The translations under genes were made by a program, and so were the position numbers. The notes under the pieces are model-generated. The model made no database searches, was not told the DNA's origin, and worked only from the letters and a program-made list of their open reading frames with translations. From positions 304,444 to 368,443 of the forward strand of contig VZRS01005488.1 of the NCBI GenBank assembly GCA_013398055.1: DNA of 64,000 nucleotides, given 5' to 3'. Shown piece by piece: positions 52,071 through 64,000 of this stretch. The number at the start of each line of letters is the position of its first letter. Position 1 is the stretch's first letter. Origin of the DNA: Ifrita kowaldi (lineage: Eukaryota > Chordata > Aves > Passeriformes > Cinclosomatidae).

Positions 52071-54079
52071 TTTTCAGAAAGGCAACAGTATTTCTCTAAT
52101 TAAGGCATCTTAAATTATTTCTGATAGAGTCAACATTCCAAATGAGGAATCCCACAACGCTCTGTCTGATCTGTTTACACCACCAAATGAGACAGAAGAA
52201 TAAATAAGCAACATTGACATCTGTGTCACAACTGTAAACACTTCAAAAGACTGTTTTTGCCGGCACCAGCAGAGAACCATTGGTTCTCAAGCAGAAGCAG
52301 AAACCTGTTGCACTCAAAGTAAAATCAAACTCAGCAAGACATAATTAATATTCAAATGCCTTGAGCACAAGCATAAGCAAACTAAAACAGCACAACCAGC
52401 AAGAACTGATAAGTATCATGTGACATTGTTACACCACTAATTACATAACCAGCAGCCAGCATTTCTAACCAAGCTAAACATAAATAGAATTAATTGCAAA
52501 GGGGCAAACAGAGACTTATTATGGAGTTACACAAATAAGATAGAGTAAGACATGCAAGTAGCAAAATCTGCAAGGTAGCAAAAGACGTCAGCAAAGACGT
52601 TCTGCTGAACTATTTTAGATTTCCTATACAAACGGCAAAGATGTTTAGTGAAGCTAGCCAATGAGACCATATTCTCATTTTGGGAAGGGTGTTAAAACTG
52701 ATCTACTTGTTTTTCTAGCCATTCCCGCTGTAGCACTGTGACATACACGTTCTCAACACCAGAACTGTTCTAATGCAGAAATTCCTAATATAGTATGAAC
52801 TTCGTCATGAAGAAGCACAGCAACAAAAAGCATGAAACTGAACGGAAAAGAAGCAAGTAAAGAGAGTTAAGAAATCACTTATTCTGGACTGAAAAACATC
52901 CATCTTTATTTGTGCCTCCAAATAGTCCACCATAAAGGAAAAATACACATTCTATTGCCTGACTGATGTTAAAGTCCGTGATCAGGCTGTGGCAGATCCA
53001 TATTCAAAGTGCTGCTTTGTCTCAAACAGATCAGAGATTGCCTGGAAGATATCCCAACAGACTATGGAAACACAGACTTTGTATTCCTCTCAAGGCTGTT
53101 GACAAAGAAGCAAAAAAAAAAAAAAGTCTCCATCAAAACTTTTTACTTAACCAAAAAGTTTCATAGGAAAAGTTCATGCAATTTCTAAATGAAGGCAGAA
53201 GCATTACGTACTCTCCACTAAAGAGAAAGGTAACTGATTTAGAGTGGTTACTCAGTGCAAATTGGTAGAGAGAAAAGCTTCAAACCACTTACAGTATGAG
53301 TTTTCCTAAACTGAAGCTTTTCTCATTCCAAAGCCTGTGCAGTACACTTAGTGTGCTTGATACTTAGTGTATATTCTATAAATAGTTATATATTGACAGA
53401 TAATTAGGTAGATAGTTTACGCCGATTTTTTTAATTCAGAAGTAGTCAGAATTTAACAATCTCTCATGACAACCACACAAATTAACTTGAATGTGAAAAG
53501 CCCTTTCTCATCATTTCCATGTACAGTAAGTTTCCAATTAGCCCAAAACAGAATCAATATTGAAAAGGAATAACGTGAGAATTAGTACCGAAAGTGGAAA
53601 ATGTTTTCTTATAAAAGATGAAACTGTATTGAAATGTGCAAAAACCCTTTTTTTTCCTTTGCTATGAACTGAATTTTATGAACTGACCTCGCCTAAACCT
53701 GCTGACTAATAGGACTTGACAAAACATATCAAGCAGACCATCAAACCACACCTCTCACTCCAGTGAGAGAAACTGGCCTGAAACACAGGATAACTAAGGC
53801 AGTGAAGCTGCATCCATATACAAGGATAACTCATGATTTTAAAATTATTAACCCACATTAAACAGACTGGAACACTAAGGGGTTGGGTATTTTCCCCCAT
53901 AAATTTTGCAAGGACAAGACACTTTGGGGCCCTCGTTTAGAATATATTTTTTTTAAGGCAAAAACATCACACAGTGAACATATCAAGCCACTGGGGCTGC
54001 CAACATCCATGCTCATCTCTCATCAGGTATAGTTTGGAGGGAAACCAATAAGCAGACATTGGTGAAGAAAACCCTTGCG
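52071..54079. other. AT-rich non-coding DNA
   Basis: No gene is recognised. A perfect odd palindrome GAGAACCATTGGTTCTC lies at 52272-52288 and A14 at 53112-53125. The part up to about 52700 could belong to the possible LTR element but no internal retroviral sequence is seen. Confidence 0.5.
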
Positions 54080-54295
54080 CACTTCAATGAATATTCATTA
54101 CATCCTCTAATTTATTATCATGTTTACAGCCAAAACTGCAGAGCAAATTACATTCTACATAAGGTCCCGAGGGGGTTTTCATTTCCACAGCTTGGACTGG
54201 TACCAAAATAAAGCACATTAGAGAGAAATTGCAAAGAGAGCCATTAATATTTAATGGACTACTAACAGCAGTGCTCCTCATGACAAAGTCACAGG
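54080..54295. promoter_or_regulatory. candidate enhancer-like stretch with two palindromes
   Basis: Two perfect palindromic words lie 155 bases apart. AATGAATATTCATT at 54086-54099 resembles dimeric POU sites of the MORE type. CCATTAATATTTAATGG at 54241-54257 consists of inverted ATTA homeodomain half sites around TAT. Between them is further ATTA-rich but non-repetitive sequence. This combination is common in developmental enhancers of vertebrates. That role is inferred; nothing here proves it. Confidence 0.3.
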
Positions 54296-54380
54296 GCAGA
54301 GGAAGAAAGGATCATTCAGAACTTTGCTCCACAAAAGTCTTCTCATTAAGCAAACTGAATTCAAACAAACAGGTGACTTT

Positions 54381-54475
54381 CTAAACAAAAACAAACAAAA
54401 AAGGAAGCCACAAGAAATTCCCTCCACCCCCAATAACAAAAAAAACCCCACAGAACAAGAAATGAAAGAACAACC
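54381..54475. repeat. A/C-rich low-complexity tract
   Basis: AAAC, AACAA and ACCCC words with few T over about 95 bases. It is simple sequence similar to the tract at 35097-35160. Confidence 0.7.
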
Positions 54476-57064
54476 ACTCAACATTAAGTAGAAATAAACA
54501 GCAAAAATTGGACCCAAGAGATAAGAGACAGCGCAAAGGAGAAATTAGGTTATTACAAGAGCAGAGCAAGTTTTGAAACTGCCTATGTACAGAGAAGAAG
54601 TATCATATGGAGAAAACCCAAAATAATCAGTGCCTGGCAAGTGTAAACAAGTCAATGAACATGACAACTCTGAAATATCCATTTCCTAGCACAGAAAAAG
54701 CTTCAAACTGCCCATCCAAGAGAATGGAATTAAAACACAGGGAAAAGTAAGTGTCCGGCAGCCAGTAGAACTTTTACAGCATTAGCACAGATGGTATAAA
54801 CTTGTAATACCTCTCGAGCGATTCAAGTAGGATGGCTGCAGCAACACAGTCACTGCAGATGGCATGACAGATAGGGATACTCAGACTAGTCTAGATTAAT
54901 TTTCAAAACCGAAAGCAGATACGGTAAGGTCACTTAATCCAGCTGTTTGTTCACTTCCTGCTCATCACAGCCAATGAGGAAATCCCAATTACTGTTCCTC
55001 TAACACCTGGTAAAGTAATAGTCCTGCAAATACAGCTGTGCTTTCAGATTGCAGCTAAAGCTCTGATGTAGCCTCTAAGCACTGATCAAGGACTACTGTT
55101 TATCACCTACTGGACAACTTCCCTTTCCATAGAAAAATTCTTTGTCCCACTGGGTATTTTAAATAGCTTGATCCTTCCGACTTCCTGACCCTGCAAAAAC
55201 AGACTCAAGCATGATTTTTTCATACCTGCTTAATTCAATCTCCTAATTATTCTATTCAAATGGCTTTTAAAATATCATTACCAGTTTTCATCAACAGTTC
55301 CTTATCTCTTTCCACCTACTTTTTACCTTTCTGTGGAAAGAATGAGACTGAGAACAACAGAAAGCATTCTAAATTGAGTGAGTCTAAATAGCAATTAATT
55401 TAAGTGAAAATATCTTCTGTGCACAGATCAGAATTCACACCATGTTTCCGTCTTAGATTTTTAATATTTTCTCTAGGATGCAGTTTTCCAAACTACATTT
55501 GGTTTAAGTACCAACTGGTACAGCTGCCAGGGGAACTAACAAAGATAGCTACAAAATAAAGACACAGAGGTCATTACCACTTAAGCAATGTAGGTCCTTG
55601 TGGTTTTTTTCGTACCTTTTTCTGATCATACAATAAAACCATAACTTGTATGAAAGAGCATTAACTATGAGGGCATTTGTTACATTAACCTTTTCATTGA
55701 ATGTTCCAGAGCATCATTATGCTATTTTGTGCCTGAAGTGTTCTTCCAGAAGGAATTTAATCTCATAAATGTATTTAAATTCTGACCTATCTTTGGTAAA
55801 AATAACAGAATAAATCCCAAAACAACATGTTGAGGTTTTTTAGTCACATTACAAAAGTGTGTTTTATTCTGGAAAATAATTGCTCTTAAAAGAAAATAAC
55901 ATAAATAGCAAAATAAATGTTGTAAAATCACTTGAATTCAGTTTTAGATTTACAAGAAGCACCAGGTGGAGTCAGGAGTAAAAATCCTATCAACCTTCAT
56001 CACTGAGGTACTGAGACTTTATCAGGTCCCCAAAATTCTGGCTTTCTATTTTTATATTTCAGTGACCTTGCATTGAACCCTACCCTTTATTGCAAACTTT
56101 GGGGCCATAAGGGCCTTTTACTGAAGCTGCTTTTATAGCAATTTCTCAGTTGGACCTGGCTTTTTTCACCCAAACCCCACAAGTCAAAGAATGTTTCTCT
56201 GGCCAGAGGAGCTAATAGAGACCAGAGTCTGAAAAACTGCTAACTCCAGCAGCAGCAAGAAAAAACCCAGTCTAAAATACTAAGAAAGGTGTTTTTCCTC
56301 AGAAGAGCTGGGAGAAAATTAGTAATTTTGCCAAGCAGGAATGCTTTAGCATTAACAGACAAGAGGTGACAGACAAAAGTAGTTCATCCCTAGGCAGAGG
56401 AGATTAAGATCCCCAAGTTCCCTGGGGTTTATAGACACCAGCAGCAGAGCTGCCTGTGTTCATTCCAAGTCAGAAAACTTCTTTGCTCCACAGACTTTAA
56501 AAGCGCATGGTATGGAGCCAATTAAAAGATACAAGAGACTCAAAGTTGCAAGTCCCCTAAATCATGAGCTGGGGAACAGGTGCACACCTGAGATATTCTC
56601 CTGGAAAGAAACAGGTGGCAGTGGACAGACAGCAGCCAGCATGGGAATCAGCATTCAGCTTGTGCTTCCCCCACCCAGCCAAAAAATATGAATAATGCAG
56701 GAAAATGAGAAAATTCAAGACAGCGGATTAGACATTTTTCTTCAACCTTGCAATTATCTTTCCTTCTGAATAATAATTTTTGGAAGGGGAGAGAGCTAGC
56801 GAGTAAGTACAGGCGGCTCCTCACATAGCCTCACATAAGTGAGATGCAAGTAACTAACTTAAATCTTGGCAAATGATCTTTGTGTAAACACGAAGTTGTG
56901 ATGACAGTAAACTGGTGTCAGTAGAAGAGATATCAGATGTCATCATTTGATCTGATTAGAACTCATTATTAGAGCAAGTTACAAGGAACATGACTACTTT
57001 TAGAAATAAACTGGTTTCCCATTAAAATACTAGTATGTCAAATTCTCAGATAACTGATCAGCAG

Positions 57065-57115
57065 TAATATATATAGAAATATATATATTATATAGAAATA
57101 TAACCCTCATATATA
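57065..57115. repeat. TA-rich tract
   Basis: TATATA units broken twice by TAGAAATATA. The TATATAGAAATATA word occurs twice, giving a short two-copy repeat within the tract. Confidence 0.85.
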
Positions 57116-59099
57116 ATCTCATTTGCCATTCCCTTTAGATAGGCATATCACATATGAGGAATGTTCATGTATAAGGTGCTGTTCTTGGATGAACAACAAA
57201 TTCTTGGGAAAGCTACACAAATCTAGGTCAAGGTTAAGAGTTGGAAAAGTGTTTGAAAAGAGATACAGAATAGAGCTCTTTTCTAGCTCCACATTTCACT
57301 GTGATTGAAAACAGTCTGATGTAGCCTGACTGCTGGTACAGAGGGGGACAACACTGAGTAGAATTTGATATTGAATCACAGATAGCTGTACAGGGAAGGC
57401 TCAGGGTGTTCAATCCCAGCTGAGTACACGTGGAGGACAAACTGTGATTAATGTCCAAAGTCAAAGATGACAGCAGCTATTACAGAGTGGATTACACAGC
57501 AACCTAACGTAATACTGCCAGACATCACCCTCAATCAAGCCTCTCTCCTGAACAAAGTGATCAACACTAATCCCATTGCCATGCTATTATATTAGTAGAC
57601 TCATAAGCTTTCCATTCACCCACACCATGTACAAAGATGAAGGCTTCTGGCCATTTGGAACTCCAAAAGTTCAGACTTGCCTGAACATTGCTAAAGATTC
57701 TAAAGATTCATTCTCTTGGAAAAATCTTAGCTAACAATATAACCCTCAACACCTACAGCTGCGAAACCCTGTACATGTCAGCAATGGACACCCTGAGCTA
57801 GCACATCCTTGTGCATCAGCATGACAACTGCATTATAAACACTATTTTTTATATCACACACACTTAAGCAAGCAAAATGATTACAGATTACAGCCACATC
57901 ACTCAATTGGCTAAATCTAAAGGGGAATTAATGCAAATGAGCTTTGGCAAAGAGATTTTATTCTAAACTCCCAAATGGAAGTTTTATTATTTTGTCTGGT
58001 CATATGCCAAAACACGTCACAAAATATATATAAAACACATGGAAAATGTTCTGTAGCTAATACAGCCTAATGAGAACTTGAATCAAATGTACCCACTCTC
58101 CAAATGCAGAACATCTATAGCTCACAGACTTGTTTTGCTGATGTTTTTCTCTTTTGATTTGTTTTTAACCGCAAGATTACCATTTCAATTATATTTAAGT
58201 ACACTACAGAAGCAGCGTTTACTAAGATCAAAATCTTTTCCTTGTTTTTCTTCAGTTGTTTAGGCCACAATCAAGCCTGGAATTCTTTACTTTTTTTTCA
58301 ACTTTTCAGATTTGTTTTGGCTTTTGAAATCAACAAGTGAAAATTAGAAAATTAAATTAGGAATTATTTTTGTGATGTATTTTAGAAAGAAAAGGGGAGA
58401 AGTTAATACCAAACAGTTAATAGGTGCTACACTAGACATTTATGTTCATATCTTTACGAAACCAACTGCAAGACACCAGTTGGCCTGCATATAAAGATCA
58501 ATTTAGAGTCATTTAACTTTATTAGGTTAGACAACTAAATTTTCCAAAGAACTTTAACTAATCAATTTAAGGAAATATCTGCTGCCACAAATATGATTCA
58601 CCATACTCTAAAATTAGATGTGTCCAAGATCTAAATAGTATAAATTATTTGAGAGAAGCAATCTGTTTCCTGCCTTGACTCTATAGGAGTAGGAGAAGGG
58701 ATAGCACTACAGTTTAGGCCAGATGCTAAACTTTGAGCTAGACACATTAAATGGCACAAATCACACCCTGTACAGTAATGATTTCAGTACTGATTGGCAT
58801 CTTCAGTCTTCAGATCTTGTGCATCAGAACCACCAGTCATATGTGTGTAATGTTATCCTCAGGGTTAAAGTAGTTCAGTCACATAAGCAAGGTACAGCAA
58901 GTTTGAAATGAACCTAACCGAAGTAAACAGCTTAAGTAACTGGTACTTATTTCAAAGATTTATCCCTAACTGCATTAAGGAAAACAGTGAGAGGTATTAA
59001 CACATTCTCTGCCATAAGTACTTCAGAAAAACTCTTGTGATGCAGTATCAGCTGTGCTGAATATGCACTTAATTCAGTCCTTCACAGTGTAGTTACTCC

Positions 59100-59460
59100 A
59101 TAACATCATCACCAGGCACAGGAACCTCTTTGTCACAGCAATTTATCAGCTTCCAGCAGACCCCTCCTTCCCAAGACAGCAAAGCCCAGAGCCCAAACTG
59201 CTGCCAAGTGCACAAGCACCTGCCTCAGCTGGGCTCTCCAAGGCAGGCTGAGCCCTCATTCAGGCTGAGCGTCAGTTTGCCAAATGGATCCTGACATCTT
59301 GCCAGAGGGGAGGGCTCCTACATGCTCGCTTACATGCGTCTCTTCTGCATCTGCAGAACCTGCAGCCAGCCTAATGTCTCCAGCTGCTCCTACCTTTACT
59401 CCTCTCACCAGCACTTGAGCACCCAGAGGGCACCTGCTACGTCTGAACATATTTAATCAG
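59100..59460. other. GC-richer patch, unassigned
   Basis: About 360 bases with raised GC content. CAGGCTGAGC occurs twice (about 59244 and 59262). A 64-codon minus-strand frame (59256-59450) is open but unrecognised. It could be an exon of an unknown transcript, a regulatory element or an old repeat. Confidence 0.3.
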
Positions 59461-62400
59461 AGCAAATTCAGTTCAAGTTGCTGCAAACAGAAAGGTATTC
59501 AGAATTCACTGACTTCCAACAGATATTGGATCGTCATTATGAAATGGAAAAAGAGCTAGGAGTAACAGTAGTCTGCTACCCATATTCTCACACTACCACA
59601 TCTCCTTGGAGTAAAAGTCCTTGGGACTTTTATACCACCTCTACCACTATTTTTAGAGCCTACAATAACTGGATATCCTTAAAATCCTAATAAAGGCTAG
59701 ATATCCTTCTAATACAATCCTGCAAGTATGCTGTATGCTATCCAAAATTAAGTTCCTCTTGTTAGTTTCCCTTAATTTATTACAAGGCAGCTTCTACTGT
59801 TTTGGGATCCTTACCGTTCACGGTTTCCTAGCCATTCACTATGCTCCCCAAAGCAATTTCCATAAGCACTCCCATATTGTGACCAACAGTATAACATGGG
59901 AAAAAAGTAGAAGACACTGTTCCACAGATGAAGAGGAGTGAATATGGTAAAGATCTGCTATTCCAATCCATTATATTGGTACAACTTTACAGTTTTAAAT
60001 CCTTACAGTTTTAACAATGAACGGCAGGACACATATCAAAGTAGTGTTTTGTACTGTGAGAATTTAGTTCATTCAGACTATGAGGAATGTTGACCCACAC
60101 TCTCACTTCACATGTCACAAGAGAGTGTTTGCTGCTGACACGTGGCTCGGATTGGGACCTCCGCAGCAGCACAGTTATTTTCTCTGCCTTCAGCACTGCA
60201 GAAAGGAATTTCTATACAGTTGCATTGATTAGGCCAGAAGGTGTGTTTGGGCAGCTGTCAAGCATGGATGGGTATAAATATTTATGAGGGCAGAAAAGCA
60301 TATCAAAACCTAGTGGAGCTTTGAGAGAAGCTTAAACAATGCCATTTACAAACCATTAACATAGGTTGTGTTTCCTCCACTCAGTAGGCACAAAAAGCTA
60401 CAAGAACTGGTATAATTTCACTGCAGTGCAACAAAAGTGTCAGAGAAAGTTAATATTAGTTACATAAGCATGTACATCCTTACTGGAAGGTTTAAAATAT
60501 ACGTAAATAGAGAGATTGCCCCAAGGCATTTCATTTTGTTTCAGTATAGATGAAAATGGTACTGCAACTATCTCTGTGTTCTTTATATAAAGATCCACCA
60601 GCTGGTGCTAGAAAGTTATACAAAAGCTGTATATAACAAGAACTGTGTTCGAGGGGTATTTGGTTATTTCATGGTGGCATGAATACCTTGCAAAGGAATA
60701 CACTTAGCATTCTGGTTTTCCTCCAGAAATTTCCCAGACTTGGCAAAGTATTTAAACAGGACCACAAACAAGTTTCACCCGTACTCTAAATATCATCAAT
60801 TTCAAAAAGAAAATCTGAAAATATTTAGGGCACACAAGTACTCAAGATTACAAGTAAATTTTTAAAAAGTCATTCATAGGTACTATATGAAAAAATTCAA
60901 GGTGAAAGGATCAAGTCATTCAATATTCTAATTTGACCATACTCTATCTAAAAGTGAATATCAGAGATGATACAGCCCTTTTTAGTAATTACAAGAAGCA
61001 AGCAAACAGTTTCAGATCAAATTACGTTTTTCTCAATATGAGATGAAACCTAGTTAAACCTTTAAAAATTTTAAGATCTTCAAGTGTTTCTAAGAAGGGT
61101 TAAAAGAAATCAGATAATCTCACATGAAAAAACAACACTTATGCATATGTGAGAGCACTGGACCAACATCTTCAAAATAGTCTTAAGTGTGTTTGCTTTC
61201 TACTTTAGAAAGTAGAGCAAACATGATAAAACAGTGTGCTGCTGTTGAACATCCCTTTTGAGACATAAAAGTTTCTGCTGGTTTTGTTAAATAGTTACTT
61301 GAAAACAACAAAACTTTTCACATCACATTCACAAAAAATTTTAGAGCCAGAGTAACACCACATTGTTCAACCCTGAAGAATTCTGGCTAACAGGCCTTGT
61401 ATGAAAAATAGTTTACACAGTATGTTACACTAACTTGACCGGTTCTTGCTTAGTTTACAAGAATTTATGGAAATAGTGCTCAGTACTGAGGCTGCTGAAG
61501 TCAAAGTATTCTTTCAAAAAAAAAAGATTATTCCATTTCATTCCCTCACCCTAAATGTTTTTGATTTTCTGGCAGTCTCACTTCTATGGGATTATTACAG
61601 AATGCAGAGTAGCTGCTTCCTTAACCTTCCTAGCTCAGCTGGTTTTATTACTTTTTCTGGTGCTGATACTCTAACAAAATACAGCAACCATCAGAGATTA
61701 TCCACCTGCAAATTATAAGTAAACCCAGCTCTATTTTCACTCAAATATTAGAAGCAGATGGCCTTGGGGGATTATTCTCCCCATTGACCAAAGTATTAGA
61801 GAATATACCAGAAAAAAAATTGCTATCTTAAATTCACCTAAGTAAGCTAGGCTGATATTAAGGTTCTCTGCTATGGTTTAACAGCACTGTATCAACATTA
61901 AAAATACTCAAAACACATATTTGAAGAGGGAAATCAATTGCCAGGATTTTTCCCTCAAAGTTGCAGCCACGTATCTAAGAGGGAAGTAGTCAATTAAAAT
62001 TGCACAAAAGAAACACTGAAGAACAACAGGAAGACTGTTGTGGGACAAAAGGAAATGTGAGTGGCAATTCAGCAATCAGGAATTAACAGTAAAAATAAAA
62101 TAGAAGTGAAAATCAGATCTTTGCCACTTAAAAAAAAAGCAAATCCAAAGCACTACACAGCTTGGAGAAAAACACCTTCCATCACACATTACAAAAACAG
62201 ATGTGAAGTGATCATTAGGTCAAGCACTCGAGTCAGACAGACATACTATTAAGACTGTCTGTTCAAATCTAACTCACCCCTAGTGATCATCGTATTTTTT
62301 GCTACAGGAGTCAGTAACCTACAGCTTTTGTGCCAAGAGCTACGTCTGTGCTGGAACATTGTTCTGCCAAGTAGGAGCTACAGCCCAGCAGGAGCAACTC

Positions 62401-64000
62401 AGCATTCAAACCGTACATGTTCTGAGGATGTACTTCTGACTGTCCCCAGTCTGAGCCCATGAACTGAGCATTTATTCAGTGCTGGAACACAGGAGATGCC
62501 CTTGTCTTGGATAGGCTCATCTAAAAGTCAGGTTTTGTACTCCACAACCAACTTATGAGATAAGCCAAAGCAAGGCAAGCACAAAGACTGGGGCAACAAT
62601 ATCAAAATCACAGTCCTGATGTAAATCAGCTCACTGGGGTAAATCCATCCTTTTCAGAAAACACAGGTACAGCTTCTGACTGACATCTGGCCAGTTTATG
62701 TAGGGCTAGATGTCAGGGCATCACAAAAGGGATGCTTTCCAGAGCCAATAGCTTGCACATGCAAGTTACCAGCAGTATCTTAGATTCCTCATCCACTGGA
62801 ATATCAAATTACACAGGTATGGTCTGCTTCAGGAATAAATGACTAAATAAATCTGACTCAGCAGCACTAATACATGTAGTGACCACATCCATTGTGCAAT
62901 TGCCTTTATAAGGTTAGTTTTCTATGGGTTCCCCCCACTCCAGAAAAAAAGCCTCATTAGGTCAACAATATGACCAGAGAACTTTTTATTAGCTAATTAT
63001 TATTTTTTCTATTAAGCTGTGTCCAAATTTTCTATTCTGGACTTCTTAATTACACACCTTAAGTTCCATTATTCCATTTTCCAGAAGACATCTGCACTAC
63101 TCAGTGCATACAGTCCTATGGCTTATCAGCAAATGTCACAGATTACAGTCTTTCAAACTTTTCATTCGTCACATGTCACAGAAGCTGGAATTTTACATTT
63201 GTACAGTACTGACCTTCAGAGCTATTGCAACCACCAACACCACCTCAGATTTTATAACCACAAAACCGCTTCCTCTCCGCTTGCTCATACTTCCTCCACT
63301 GCTTCTTACTTTTTACCATTTTTTACCGTTCAGAAGGCAGTATCTATCACATGCCACAAGGCTGTTAAAATTCAAAATACAAGGGAAGAGGATCAATGAA
63401 AAGGTACTCAAAATCATCCGAAAAGAAGGAAGAATATTCTCAACATTTCTGTTATTGTGTTCAAGGAGTCAAATGTGAAGTTATCTAGGTCAAGAAAAAA
63501 TGTTATATTGAAGAGGCAATAGAAAAGCTTTAGAAGTATATGAGCAATAACTTAGGTAGCTGAATCTGAATGTTTTCTTTGATTGCCTAGAACCTGGTGT
63601 TATTTAGGGAAACCAGGATCTGGTGTTATTTACGGAAAGCAGGAACAAAGCAGTTGCTATGAAATGACTACAATAATGCCTACAATAATGATATTAAATC
63701 CATGTTGTTCTAATTATTCGCAGTGTGTAATTTGGTTCTCTCCTCAGTCTTGCTGTCTGAAAGCAGCTGGGCTTCCTTCATTCCAGCAGAGCAGAGCATG
63801 AAGACAGAAGTCCCCTGTCATTTCTCTTTGTCGTTCACTAGGTCACTGAACAGGAGGATACCTTTGGGCACGAAGGGAGAAGAAGTCACAAGGCAAGTAC
63901 TTTGCCTGTGTGAGTCTAAAAAACAATTTTGAAGCATTACCTGCAGCACTGTGCCACAATGAGCACAGCAACAACACACAGGAAAAGCTTAGCAAGAAAA
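59461..64000. other. AT-rich non-coding DNA
   Basis: No gene is recognised to the end of the window. Overlapping 126- and 124-codon plus-strand frames at 63019-63478 are open together in two frames, a sign of chance rather than coding. A diverged two-copy 26-bp repeat lies at 63589-63640. Confidence 0.55.
63589..63640. repeat. diverged two-copy 26-bp tandem repeat
   Basis: Copy 1 (63589-63614) and copy 2 (63615-63640) share the core CTGGTGTTATTTA and the following GGAAA, with about four or five differences. An AGGAA-like word suggests the start of a third partial copy. It is older than the repeats at 27.8 and 50.5 kb. Confidence 0.85.

Larger units (their letters stand above)
54296..59099. 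other. AT-rich non-coding DNA
   Basis: No gene or named repeat is recognised. It holds an A/C-rich tract at 54381-54475, a TA-rich tract at 57065-57115, and two adjacent CTCACATA words near 56822-56837. A modestly GC-richer part at about 56150-56650 has no recognisable family. Confidence 0.55.

Noticed and set aside
57510..57519. TAATACTGCC, identical to the start of the miR-200/429 family
   Set aside because: The following bases do not match the mature sequence, and no complementary arm forming a precursor hairpin is seen nearby.
62231..62275. GTTCAAATCT with a small AGACAG/CTGTCT hairpin, resembling a tRNA B box and stem
   Set aside because: No A box, acceptor stem or cloverleaf could be formed around it.
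63019..63478. Overlapping 126- and 124-codon ORFs in two plus-strand frames
   Set aside because: Simultaneous openness of two frames in T/C-rich sequence points to a shortage of stop codons rather than coding.
1..64000. CRISPR arrays, operons, phage or bacterial insertion sequences
   Set aside because: There are no regularly spaced repeats, no dense same-strand ORFs and no ribosome-binding-site pattern. Avian CR1 and LTR sequences show that this is vertebrate DNA.

Overview
The window looks like non-coding nuclear DNA from a bird. Composition is AT-rich (roughly 60-65% by eye) and no stretch reads as a conserved protein-coding exon. The only families I can name are avian-type interspersed repeats: three CR1 LINE fragments and one LTR of a kind widespread in birds (class III, ERVL-like). 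Identifiable repeats cover only about 3 kb of 64 kb, which also fits a bird and argues against a mammal or a repeat-rich W chromosome. The species cannot be fixed from sequence alone; the CR1 and LTR types suggest a neoavian, possibly a songbird.

Layout: 1-10288 is AT-rich unique DNA with homopolymers, a slightly GC-richer block at about 3951-4915 and one short protein-like ORF at 9139-9366 (minus). A CR1 fragment lying on the minus strand (about 10289-10803) has lost its 3' end. A GC-rich island at about 12340-12760 contains a perfect 17-bp palindrome; two smaller GC-rich patches lie near 16.7 kb and 24.6 kb. A CR1 tail of about 50 bp is at 26557-26608. A perfect 72-bp tandem duplication is at 27792-27935. 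A G/T-only tract is at 30541-30640, followed by a TA/CA repeat pair near 31.7-31.9 kb. The largest element is a 5'-truncated CR1 on the plus strand (about 32200-33968). A complete solo LTR lies on the minus strand at 35899-36502.

From 36.5 kb to the end the DNA is again mostly unique. It contains several stretches that look by composition and motif density like conserved non-coding elements (37.56-38.11, 46.38-46.53, 48.70-48.84 and 54.08-54.30 kb), a possible LTR 3' end at 51641, short two-copy tandem repeats at 50.5 and 63.6 kb, and a GC-rich patch at 59.1-59.46 kb.

The best reading is intergenic or deep intronic DNA. No gene system, operon, RNA gene, CRISPR array or intact mobile element is supported. 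The most useful leads are the exact 72-bp duplication, the palindrome-bearing homeodomain/POU-like stretch at 54.1-54.3 kb and the GC-rich island at 12.3-12.8 kb.
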